Part shown: positions 1 through 6,967 of the stretch, in pieces
Numbering within the stretch: the stretch's first letter is position 1
Layout of the letters: the number at the start of each line of letters is the position of its first letter
Source of the DNA: CALODL01 sp942492115
Lineage (GTDB): Bacteria > Planctomycetota > Phycisphaerae > UBA1845 > CAIVHJ01
DNA: 64,000 nt
Direction of reading: 5' to 3'
Assembly (NCBI GenBank): GCA_942492115.1
Contig: CALODL010000024.1
Coordinates: 62,001 to 126,000 of the forward strand
Notes under the pieces: generated by a model
Seen by the model: the letters and a program-made list of their open reading frames with translations, nothing else
Database searches by the model: none
Told to the model about the DNA's origin: nothing
Made by a program: the position numbers and the translations under genes

Positions 1-508
1 CGACGTCCAGTACCGACCAGCCAACGACCTGTCGATAGAAGTCACGGGTTGCCGAGGCGGCGGAGACCGTCAGGTCGAGCCAGGAGATGCAACCCACACG
101 TGCCGCGGCACCGTCAGTCGGGGGAACCGCCTCCGAAGGAACAACCGGGGTGATCCCGAACGCCGCCCCATTCGGGTCGAGCAGCACCGCCCATTGACTC
201 TTGCCATCGTCGTCTTTGGCATGCATGAGCTCGCTCCCGCCCAGATCGAGCGCACGCTTCACGCTGGCTGCGACATGGGCGACCTGAATGTGCGGCATCC
301 ATTGGAGCGGTAGGTTCGAATATTCCGCGCCACGCGGGCCCAAGCCGACGACCGGCATGCCCAGATTGTTCATCAGATCCTCGCGCCACAGCGGGTTCTC
401 ACCCGTGGTGAGCACGCGTGAGTAGAAGTGCACTTCACGTTCGTGTTCGGGAACAGCGATGTCGGCGCTGAGGATTCCGCCGACGCGCGGAATAAGGGGG
501 TCACTCAT
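1..508 (-). CDS. VOC (glyoxalase/bleomycin-resistance fold) protein, two-domain, truncated by window edge
   Basis: The ATG at 508 opens a frame that stays open to the left edge, giving 169 codons without a stop. It begins MSDPLIPRVGGILSADIAV. The first half reads as one VOC module, with a beta strand near the start, PHIQVAHV near the middle and LLDPNGAAFGI at the end. A second module then begins (SWLDLTVSAASATRDFY). Two-VOC proteins of about 260 residues are common, so roughly 90 residues are missing. VOC proteins bind metal or small ligands and include lyases, dioxygenases and resistance proteins, so the substrate cannot be named. It is the first of three VOC genes within 4 kb and reads in the same direction as the next one. 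Confidence 0.85.
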   Translation of the reverse strand, partial: MSDPLIPRVGGILSADIAVPEHEREVHFYSRVLTTGENPLWREDLMNNLGMPVVGLGPRGAEYSNLPLQWMPHIQVAHVAASVKRALDLGGSELMHAKDDDGKSQWAVLLDPNGAAFGITPVVPSEAVPPTDGAAARVGCISWLDLTVSAASATRDFYRQVVGWSVLDV

Positions 509-881
509 GGTTGTCGTCCGGTCCGCTTCGGACCTGCTCCTATCTGTCTCAGATATTCCGGGATTGCCCAATTGACTCTTTCATCCTGTAGATCTTCGCT
601 TTGAATTGTACCTCGCCAGGCTGTTCGGCAACAAAGACCATCAATGGGCACCTCTTGTCGTGCGTTGGAGGCACCAGAGGCGTGCTCTCTACCAGAGCAA
701 TGGGGCGTTGGCGCAATGGGTGCATTATCTGGCGCAACGCACTGCATGGAATGCTAAAACTCACCCGCCCCGAGATACTCATCTAACCACAACAGGGTCC
801 TCTCTGACACGCCAGCCGCTCCGGATTCACACGCCGACCGAGCCTGGACGGTCGAGAAGCGCTGAGTATTCGCGCGGGCAC
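509..881. other. 373-bp intergenic stretch, at most one doubtful small ORF
   Basis: This lies between two minus-strand VOC genes. A minus-strand frame from 782 to 549 could encode 77 residues (begins MSISGRVSF, ends ESIGQSRNI). Its composition is not absurd for a protein, but it has no recognisable motif and no clear ribosome binding site, so I do not call it. I see no repeat or strong hairpin. Confidence 0.4.
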
Positions 882-1268
882 TCACTGTCCCGGAGGTGGT
901 TCCCACAGTTCGACCTTGTTGCCCTCCGGGTCCATGACCCACCCGAACTTCCCGTACTCGGAATCGTCGGTCTTCTCCAGAACCTGACATCCTTCATCCC
1001 GCAGCGCCTGAAGTAGAGCGGCCAGGTCTTCGACGCGATAGTTGATCATGAAGGTCGACGTGCTTGGTGCGAAGTGCTTACCATCTGCGGGGCCGATGGA
1101 CCACACGGTCGTCCCCGCTGTCGGGCTGCCCGCTGCATCGGTCCAGGTGAACGCGGTGCCTCCCCATTCCTGAACGTCAATTCCGAGGTGCTGCTTGTAC
1201 CACGCGCGCAGTGCGACCGGGTCGTTCGCGCTGAAGAAAACCCCTCCGATACCTGTGACTCTGCTCAT
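882..1268 (-). CDS. VOC family protein, single domain
   Basis: A 128-residue protein begins MSRVTGIGGVFFSANDP and ends in the typical VOC tail DPEGNKVELWEPPPGQ. The frame extends further upstream, but the alignable domain starts at this ATG (1268), and the extra 42 residues are low-complexity. The layout is two beta-alpha-beta-beta-beta repeats: an FFSANDP strand and LRAWYKQHLG helix, then a SIGPADGKHF loop and a NYRVEDLAALL half. The Glu in NKVELWEP is in the usual metal-ligand position of the family. Function beyond VOC fold is unknown; many such proteins are annotated as glyoxalase-like or antibiotic-resistance-like without proof. The fold is seen from motifs, the reaction is not. Confidence 0.88.
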   Translation of the reverse strand: MSRVTGIGGVFFSANDPVALRAWYKQHLGIDVQEWGGTAFTWTDAAGSPTAGTTVWSIGPADGKHFAPSTSTFMINYRVEDLAALLQALRDEGCQVLEKTDDSEYGKFGWVMDPEGNKVELWEPPPGQ

Positions 1269-1510
1269 GTGGACCTCCGAAACGGGTGACGATTGCGACA
1301 ATGGTGGGACATGAGCGCCCATTCTACTCCGTAACGAACTGCAGGACAGCTCGAGCATGGGCCCATTCAACGGGCGAGACCAGAATGAGCCCACGCACTG
1401 GACTGGCGGCGCCCCTCCTGATTACGATGCCATGCGTGTGGCGATTTGTCGGCGCGCACTCCGCCGCGTCAGGCCCTGGATAATTCTCTTCCCCTCTACG
1501 GGAGCCCCCT

Positions 1511-2986
1511 ATGATTCGCCTGTGCATCCTGCTTGCAGCGCTTGGTTTCGTGACACGCCAGTGTGTTGCCGACGTCATCACCTCTCCGGTGTTTGGTGAC
1601 TCGATGGTCGTTCAGCGCGACATGCCGATCAAGATCTGGGGCTGGACGCGGCCGAATACCGCGGTGCGGGTCATGATGGCTGGACAGGAAGGCCAGACCA
1701 CATCGGATGCCCGGGGGCGCTTCGACGTGTTCCTCGCGCCGCTGCCTGCCGGTGGGCCGCACGAACTGATCATTCAGGGCGACGAAACCAGAACTTTCAA
1801 GGACGTACTGGTTGGTGAAGTGTGGATGTGTTCGGGCCAGTCCAACATGGCATGGCCCGTGGCCAGGACGCGCGACGCGGACTTGGAATTACTGACGGCG
1901 AAGTATCCCAACATCCGCTTGCTCGCAGTACCGCAGGTTGGAACGCAGGAGCCCCAACAAGACTTCAATGGTCACTGGACCACCTGCACCCCCGAAACGG
2001 TTCGCGATTTCTCGGCCATCGGGTACTTCTTCGGACGCCAGCTTCATCAAATCCTTGATGTTCCCGTGGGTTTGATTGACAACGCGTGGAATGGCTCGAC
2101 CGCCGAAGCCTGGGTCAGCCGCGCGGCCCTGGAAGCCGATGGCAAGTATGCGGCGCTGCTCGAGGAATGGGACAAACTGGCCAACGATCCAGCAGCCGCA
2201 GCCGCCAAATGGAACGACCGCGCCCCACGCCAACTCGCCGGCAATCATCGGCCGTCCAATATTTACAATGGTGTCCTGCACCCGACGATCGGCTACACCC
2301 TCCGTGGCGTGATCTGGTACCAGGGCGAATCCAACGTCGGACGGGCCGACCAGTACCGCGATCTATTCCCGTTATTGATCGAGAGTTGGCGACAGGCATG
2401 GGGCCAGGGAGACTTCCCGTTCTATTGGGTGCAACTGGCTGACTTCAGGCCAGAAGTGGCCACGCCGGGCGACAGCCAGTGGGCCGCATTGCGCGAGGCG
2501 CAAACGATGACGTTGTCGAGAGTGCCCAACACGGGAGAAGCCGTCATTATCGATCTGGGGGATGCGGCCGATATCCATCCGCGCAACAAACTGGATGTCG
2601 CGAAGCGCCTGGTCCGATGGGCATTGACGCACGATTACGGAATGCACAATCCGCTCTCGCCCGAGGGCGCGATCACCCACCACAGTCCGACGTACACGTC
2701 GATGACTATTGATGACTCCCGGGCCACCCTCCAGTTTCTTCACGTCAATGGTGGATTGAGCACCGTCGACGGCGCGGAGCCTGTCGGATTTGCCATTGCG
2801 GGAGACGATCGGATTTTCGTGAACGCCCAGGCGAAGATCACTGACCCGTGGGGCACGATTGAAGTCTGGAGCGACACGGTCAAGAACCCGGTCGCGGTCC
2901 GTTATGCCTGGGCGGACAACCCGGTGTGCAACGTGCGGAGTACCGGAGGTCTGCCCATGACGCCGTTTCGCACCGACGACTGGTAG
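1511..2986 (+). CDS. Exported sialate O-acetylesterase-like SGNH hydrolase
   Basis: A 491-residue protein has an N-terminal signal peptide (MIRLCILLAALGFVTRQCVA) and a GGGAG ribosome site 6 nt before the ATG. An N-terminal beta domain leads to the nucleophile block CSGQSNM (Ser near residue 111). GESN follows mid-protein (YQGESN), and the catalytic Asp/His block DIHPRNK is near residue 354. This set of motifs and the order match the sialate 9-O-acetylesterase family, which removes acetyl groups from sialic acid or, in environmental bacteria, from acetylated plant or algal polysaccharides. The signal peptide places it in the periplasm or outside. It stands alone, flanked by VOC genes on the other strand. 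The family assignment is firm; the sugar substrate is a guess. Confidence 0.9.
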   Translation: MIRLCILLAALGFVTRQCVADVITSPVFGDSMVVQRDMPIKIWGWTRPNTAVRVMMAGQEGQTTSDARGRFDVFLAPLPAGGPHELIIQGDETRTFKDVLVGEVWMCSGQSNMAWPVARTRDADLELLTAKYPNIRLLAVPQVGTQEPQQDFNGHWTTCTPETVRDFSAIGYFFGRQLHQILDVPVGLIDNAWNGSTAEAWVSRAALEADGKYAALLEEWDKLANDPAAAAAKWNDRAPRQLAGNHRPSNIYNGVLHPTIGYTLRGVIWYQGESNVGRADQYRDLFPLLIESWRQAWGQGDFPFYWVQLADFRPEVATPGDSQWAALREAQTMTLSRVPNTGEAVIIDLGDAADIHPRNKLDVAKRLVRWALTHDYGMHNPLSPEGAITHHSPTYTSMTIDDSRATLQFLHVNGGLSTVDGAEPVGFAIAGDDRIFVNAQAKITDPWGTIEVWSDTVKNPVAVRYAWADNPVCNVRSTGGLPMTPFRTDDW

Positions 2987-3244
2987 ATTGACGAGCCCGA
3001 CAGGCCCGATCGACGGCGCATGGCCAACCCAACGACGAGTCATCATCACGCTCGACTGTTGCACGCTGACGTCGTGCGCCATGATGTGCTTGCGGTCACC
3101 ACGTAGACCATCGTGCCGACTACCGTTGGCGGGGTCGACGAGCGCAGTTCGGCTTACGGACGGCCGCGAGACGATCTTCGATGCCGTCGCGCATGGCGGC
3201 GGCCAGGCCGTTCTCCATATTGGTCCGTGGTCTTTCCTGACTGT

Positions 3245-3718
3245 TCAACGCTCCGACCACACGGCCAACTCGTTGCCCTCGAGATCGGTAAAGTGGAACC
3301 GTCGACCGCCGGGGAATGAAAACGGCTCGGTGATGATCTGTCCGCCGGCCGCCTTGACCGCGTCGACGCTGGCCTCGAGGTCACTCGAGTACAGAATGAC
3401 CAAGGGGCCGCCGCGCGTCACGGTGGTATCCAGGCGCATCCCGCCAACCTCACCGCCGCCCTGTTTCTGAATGCCCGCGTACTCGGGGCCGTAATCGTTG
3501 AACTGCCACCCGAACGCAGCGCCGTAGAACGTCTTGGCGCGGTCCATGTCGGTGACGGTGAATTCGATGTAGTTGATGGTGTGATGGACGAGGTCTTGAC
3601 TCATCTCGTTCGATCCTTCCCGAGCGCCGCGGTCGGCACGCATGCACCCGCCCAGCATTGCGGCACACATGATTGTGCACATCCCGGCCCGACGGCACAT
3701 CATGCGGTTGCGTGTCAT
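3245..3718 (-). CDS. VOC family protein, probable lipoprotein, translationally coupled to the upstream TPR gene
   Basis: The VOC domain starts at MSQDLVHHTINYIEF (Met codon at 3604) and ends FTDLEGNELAVWSER. I place the start upstream at 3718 for two reasons. The ATG there overlaps the stop codon of the preceding TPR gene as ATGA. The added N-terminus (MTRNRMMCRRAGMCTIMCA then AMLGGC) also looks like a lipoprotein signal with lipobox LGGC. This gives 157 residues. The domain has the usual YIEFTVTDMDRAKTFY first strand and helix, and a PFSFPGGRRF loop. If the shorter start is right, the protein is cytoplasmic. A lipid-anchored VOC protein would be unusual. Ligand and reaction are unknown. Confidence 0.8.
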   Translation of the reverse strand: MTRNRMMCRRAGMCTIMCAAMLGGCMRADRGAREGSNEMSQDLVHHTINYIEFTVTDMDRAKTFYGAAFGWQFNDYGPEYAGIQKQGGGEVGGMRLDTTVTRGGPLVILYSSDLEASVDAVKAAGGQIITEPFSFPGGRRFHFTDLEGNELAVWSER

Positions 3719-4047
3719 GACGGCAGCCCCGCCAGCATTTCTTTCATGATGGGTCCCAGGTCGCGGCCCATGCCTTCGCCCACGGCCTGCACACACTTGC
3801 AGCCGTCCTCGAGCGCGCGGCGGGCGTCGTCGGTGCGCCCCAGCTTGATCAGCACCTGGCCCAAGAGGTGGTAGGTCGCCAGGTGGCCAGGGGCCGCTTT
3901 GTTGGCGAAGGTCAAGTGCTCGGCGGCCTCGGCCAGCACCGCATCGTCGCCAGCCTGGAGCAATGCCTGCCCGAGCGCGAAGCGGCTCAGTGGATCGTCC
4001 TCGTCAAGGGCGACCAGCTTCCGACACTTCTCGACGTCCATCGCCAT
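3715..4047 (-). CDS. Small TPR-repeat protein
   Basis: A 110-residue protein begins MAMDVEKCRKLVALDEDDP. It contains two to three tetratricopeptide-like helical pairs (DPLSRFALGQALLQAG, then ATYHLLGQVLIKLGRTDDA) and ends ALEDGCKCVQAVGEG...MLAGLPS. The frame runs far upstream, but TPR similarity begins here. TPR proteins are scaffolds with no reaction of their own. Its stop codon overlaps the start of the VOC gene (ATGA), so the two are probably made together. It is divergent from the alpha/beta hydrolase at 4214, with 166 bp between them that could hold both promoters. Confidence 0.8.
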   Translation of the reverse strand: MAMDVEKCRKLVALDEDDPLSRFALGQALLQAGDDAVLAEAAEHLTFANKAAPGHLATYHLLGQVLIKLGRTDDARRALEDGCKCVQAVGEGMGRDLGPIMKEMLAGLPS

Positions 4048-4213
4048 GACAATCTTCCTTTGTTCAGAATCAAGGCCACAGTACCGCACGCTCAGGCATC
4101 GGCGGGCCGGACACAGAATACCCGGGGACCGCAACCGGACCAAGTCACGCCCCCCGGTACACGCCCGCATCGTCCGACGGGCTTGTCGCGATGCGGTGTT
4201 ACGATCTGGTAAC

Positions 4214-5065
4214 ATGGTGTGCATGACCGACATGCTTTTGCGACTGATCCTCGGGCTGTGTTGCATCGGGTACGACCAGGCTACCTCAACCGGCGTGATT
4301 AACGCTGCGGATGGTCTTCGGATTGCGTACACTTCGGAAGGCCAGGGTAAGCCGGCCATCGTCTTCATCCATGGCTGGACGTGCGATCGCTCGCATTGGC
4401 GCTTCCAGCTGGCCGACTTGCGTACGTCGTATCGCGTCATCGCCATCGACCTGCCCGGACACGGCGAGTCGGGCGCGAATCGTGACGCGTGGTCGATCGA
4501 TGGCCTGGGGGCGGATGTGGCCACCGTGGTACGCGGCTTGGAGCTGGATGATGTCGTCCTCGTGGGTCATTCCATGGGCGCGCCCGTCGCGTTGTCGGCC
4601 GCCCCCCGACTGAGCGGCGTCGTACGGGGGATCATAGCCGTCGACGCGTTGCACAACGTCGAATTCAAAGGGTCGCCCGCAGCAGCTCAACGCATGATCA
4701 CGCGCTTCACGGATGATTTCGACGGGGCGCGGACGCGCTTCATGACGGGCTTCTTCACAGACAAGGACAGCCCCACACTGAAGTGGATCCTGGAGAAGAC
4801 CGTCAAGCCCGAGCGAACGGCCGCCCTGGGTCTACTGGTCGACTACCATCGGTTCGACTTCAAGGCGGCCCTGTCCGCAGCCGGCGTGCCCGTATGGGCG
4901 ATCAACGCGGCCGGCCCTTACCCGACGGCCGTTCACATCAACCAGAAGTACGCGGTGTTCGCCGCCGACACCATGTCAGGCGTGGGTCACTTCCTCATGC
5001 TCGAGAAGGCGGACGCCATGAACAGATTGTTGCGCAATGCGCTCGACACATTCCCCGAGAACTAG
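4214..5065 (+). CDS. Exported alpha/beta hydrolase
   Basis: A 283-residue protein has a hydrophobic N-terminus (MLLRLILGLCCIG) that reads as a signal peptide. ATGs at 4214, 4223 and 4232 are all possible starts and none has a strong ribosome site. The fold is shown by FIHGWTCDRSHW (oxyanion HGW), DLPGHGES, the nucleophile elbow GHSMG near residue 119, and a C-terminal SGVGHFLM with the catalytic His. The acid is likely an Asp or Glu between these. Candidate reactions include esterase, haloperoxidase or lactonase; the motifs do not distinguish them. Its stop is 1 nt before the next start, so it forms an operon with the acetolactate-decarboxylase-like gene. Confidence 0.88.
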   Translation: MVCMTDMLLRLILGLCCIGYDQATSTGVINAADGLRIAYTSEGQGKPAIVFIHGWTCDRSHWRFQLADLRTSYRVIAIDLPGHGESGANRDAWSIDGLGADVATVVRGLELDDVVLVGHSMGAPVALSAAPRLSGVVRGIIAVDALHNVEFKGSPAAAQRMITRFTDDFDGARTRFMTGFFTDKDSPTLKWILEKTVKPERTAALGLLVDYHRFDFKAALSAAGVPVWAINAAGPYPTAVHINQKYAVFAADTMSGVGHFLMLEKADAMNRLLRNALDTFPEN

Positions 5066-5066
5066 C

Positions 5067-5804
5067 ATGCACCCGACAATCCGTTCATGGCTATTCGCGA
5101 TCACACTGCTACTCTTGTGGCTGCCGGCCTGTCGCCCGAGGAGGTGGACGGGCGAAGTCACCCATGTTGGGGCCATGCGCACCGTGCTCGCCGAAGGGCA
5201 CACACAGGGCCGCGTCGACTTGGCGGATATCGCCGGACGCCGTGGTGTGTATGCGCTGGGTGCACTGGCCGGGCTCGATGGCGAGGTCACTGTTCTGGCG
5301 GGACAGGTGTGGCTGTCGCGGGTCGGGGACAACGGGGCCATCATGACTGAGCGTATGAACGGTCATCTGCCACAGGCCACACTGCTGACCTCCACACATG
5401 TGCCCGGGTGGCGTCCGGTGGCCATCGGGCGTGACGTGCCGATGGACGACCTCGAAGACTTCATTCGCCACCGTGCCGCTGACGCGGGCATCGATACGAC
5501 ACGGCCGTTCCCGTTCCTGGTCATGGGCCCGGTGGGCAACCTTACCGGCCACGTGGTCAACGGCGCCTGTCCGCACGCGACGATCGCAGGCGCCGCGCCC
5601 GCGATCTTCGAACTCCCGACGGCCCCCACGGCCCAGCTCATCGGTTTCTTCGCCGAGGACGCGGCCGGGGTCATGACCCACCATGGCCAGCGGACGCACA
5701 TGCATGTGTTCGTCCAGGCTGCCCATCCGATCGCCGGGCACGTTGATCGCGTGGACCTCGTGGCCGACGGTGTGCTGTGCTTCCCGATCCCCGCGCATGA
5801 GTAA
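5067..5804 (+). CDS. Alpha-acetolactate-decarboxylase-like lipoprotein
   Basis: A 245-residue protein begins MHPTIRSWLFAITLLLLWLP, followed by AC, a lipoprotein signal with lipobox LPAC. The N-terminal half has GRVDLADIAGRRGVYALGAL followed by AGLDGEVTVLAGQVWLS, matching the acetolactate decarboxylase core (GDFGLGTFNALDGE type). The C-terminal part has LIGFFAED, then THMHVFV and GHVDRVDL. This resembles the HLHF...GHV metal-binding His cluster that holds zinc in AlsD/BudA, which makes acetoin from acetolactate. The family link is by motif only. A lipid-anchored version outside the cytoplasm would not meet the usual substrate, so its role may differ. Likely cotranscribed with the upstream hydrolase. 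Confidence 0.72.
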   Translation: MHPTIRSWLFAITLLLLWLPACRPRRWTGEVTHVGAMRTVLAEGHTQGRVDLADIAGRRGVYALGALAGLDGEVTVLAGQVWLSRVGDNGAIMTERMNGHLPQATLLTSTHVPGWRPVAIGRDVPMDDLEDFIRHRAADAGIDTTRPFPFLVMGPVGNLTGHVVNGACPHATIAGAAPAIFELPTAPTAQLIGFFAEDAAGVMTHHGQRTHMHVFVQAAHPIAGHVDRVDLVADGVLCFPIPAHE

Positions 5805-5903
5805 AAGCAGGGGCCACGTCGACGCAGGTTGCTCAAGAATAAGGGAGCCCAAATCAGCAAGAACGGTCAAGCAGTGTCTGGAATCATCACATAGACTGCA
5901 CGC

Positions 5904-6794
5904 ATGAAGACCGTAACCCAACAGGACTACTACGAGCGCATCCTGCGGGTCCTCGTGCACATCCAAGCACATCTCGACGACCCGTTGGACCTGGACGATC
6001 TAGCTGCACTGGCCTGCTTTTCGCCGTATCATTTCCACAGAATTTTCCGTGGTGTAGTCGGTGAGCCTCTCAAAGAACACATCCGCCGCCTGCGGCTGGA
6101 ACGGGCCGCCTATCAGCTCAAGACCACGGATCGAGCCATTACCCACATCGCCTTCGATGCAGGCTATGACGCCCACGAGGCGTTCACCCGCAGGTTCAAG
6201 GCACAGTTCAACAGTTCACCTGCGGACTTTCGCAAACAACACGCACTGCACGACTGGGGCAGCTCGTCGGGCGTGCACTACGTCGCGGACGGTCAGCTCG
6301 ATTTCACACCACAGGAGAATGACATGGATACCCTCGAAGTCAACATCGTCCACCGTGATCCCGAACGCGTGATGTTCATGCGTCACGTCGGCCCGTACGA
6401 TCAAGTCGGCAATACGTGGCAAGCGCTGATGGGGTTTGCTGCATCCAAACGGATGTTTGGAACCATGGCCCGCCCCCTGGCCATTGTCCATGACGATCCC
6501 GATGTCACGTCGCCCGACAAGCTGCGCTATGATGTGTGCCTCGTTGTCGGTGAAAACTTCCGGCCGGAGGGCCAGATCGGCGTGCAGGAGATCGCCGGTG
6601 GCGACTACGCCGTCGGGCTGCACAAGGGTCCCTATGATCAACTCGGCAAGACCTATGCGGCCGTGCTTGGACAATGGCTACCGGCACACGACCGCACCCC
6701 CGCGCTCAAACCATGCCTCGAGGTGTACCTGAATAACCCACAGGACACGCCCCCCGCAGACCTGCTCACGGAAGTCCACGTTCCACTCGCTTGA
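5904..6794 (+). CDS. AraC-family regulator with GyrI-like effector domain
   Basis: A 296-residue protein. Residues 1-110 contain two helix-turn-helix units of the AraC type (DLDDLAALACFSPYHFHRIF and AITHIAFDAGYDAHEAFTRR, with the ending FNSSPADFR). After a linker, residues about 145-296 form a GyrI/Rob-like ligand domain (DTLEVNIVHRDPERVMFMRH ... GPYDQLGKTYAAVLGQWLP ... CLEVYLNNPQDTPPADLLTE). Proteins of this layout, such as SoxS/Rob relatives, respond to small hydrophobic or cationic compounds and activate efflux or resistance genes. No target gene is obvious nearby. Two hairpins follow it at 6846-6921. Confidence 0.93.
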   Translation: MKTVTQQDYYERILRVLVHIQAHLDDPLDLDDLAALACFSPYHFHRIFRGVVGEPLKEHIRRLRLERAAYQLKTTDRAITHIAFDAGYDAHEAFTRRFKAQFNSSPADFRKQHALHDWGSSSGVHYVADGQLDFTPQENDMDTLEVNIVHRDPERVMFMRHVGPYDQVGNTWQALMGFAASKRMFGTMARPLAIVHDDPDVTSPDKLRYDVCLVVGENFRPEGQIGVQEIAGGDYAVGLHKGPYDQLGKTYAAVLGQWLPAHDRTPALKPCLEVYLNNPQDTPPADLLTEVHVPLA

Positions 6795-6845
6795 TGCACT
6801 TGACCGCTTGGCCATGCAGTGGAAACGGGCAGTCGCGCGGCACGC

Positions 6846-6864
6846 CGGCAAGCGGGCCTTGCCG
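6846..6864 (+). terminator. 7-bp GC-rich hairpin after the AraC-type gene
   Basis: CGGCAAG (6846-6852) pairs perfectly with CTTGCCG (6858-6864) around a 5-nt loop, 52 nt after the AraC-type stop codon. There is no T tract, so intrinsic termination is uncertain. Confidence 0.4.
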
Positions 6865-6868
6865 ACAG

Positions 6869-6921
6869 AGAAAGAGGATGAGCAGGGTACACGCGTAAGC
6901 TGTTCTGCTCATTCTCTTTCT
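6869..6921. promoter_or_regulatory. 17-bp inverted repeat just upstream of the kinase gene
   Basis: AGAAAGAGGATGAGCAG (6869-6885) is the reverse complement of CTGCTCATTCTCTTTCT (6905-6921) apart from one G/T wobble, with a 19-nt loop. A possible -10 box TATACT follows at 6923-6928. It may be an RNA stem in the leader, an operator, or a bidirectional terminator. Its place directly before the kinase start favours regulation. Confidence 0.5.
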
Positions 6922-6967
6922 GTATACTATGCGTACGCTTGTTCCGCGGGAGATCCCTTTCAGCAGC

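Noticed and set aside
4048..4524. Long upstream extension of the small TPR gene
   Set aside because: It is antisense to the alpha/beta hydrolase and lacks TPR similarity.
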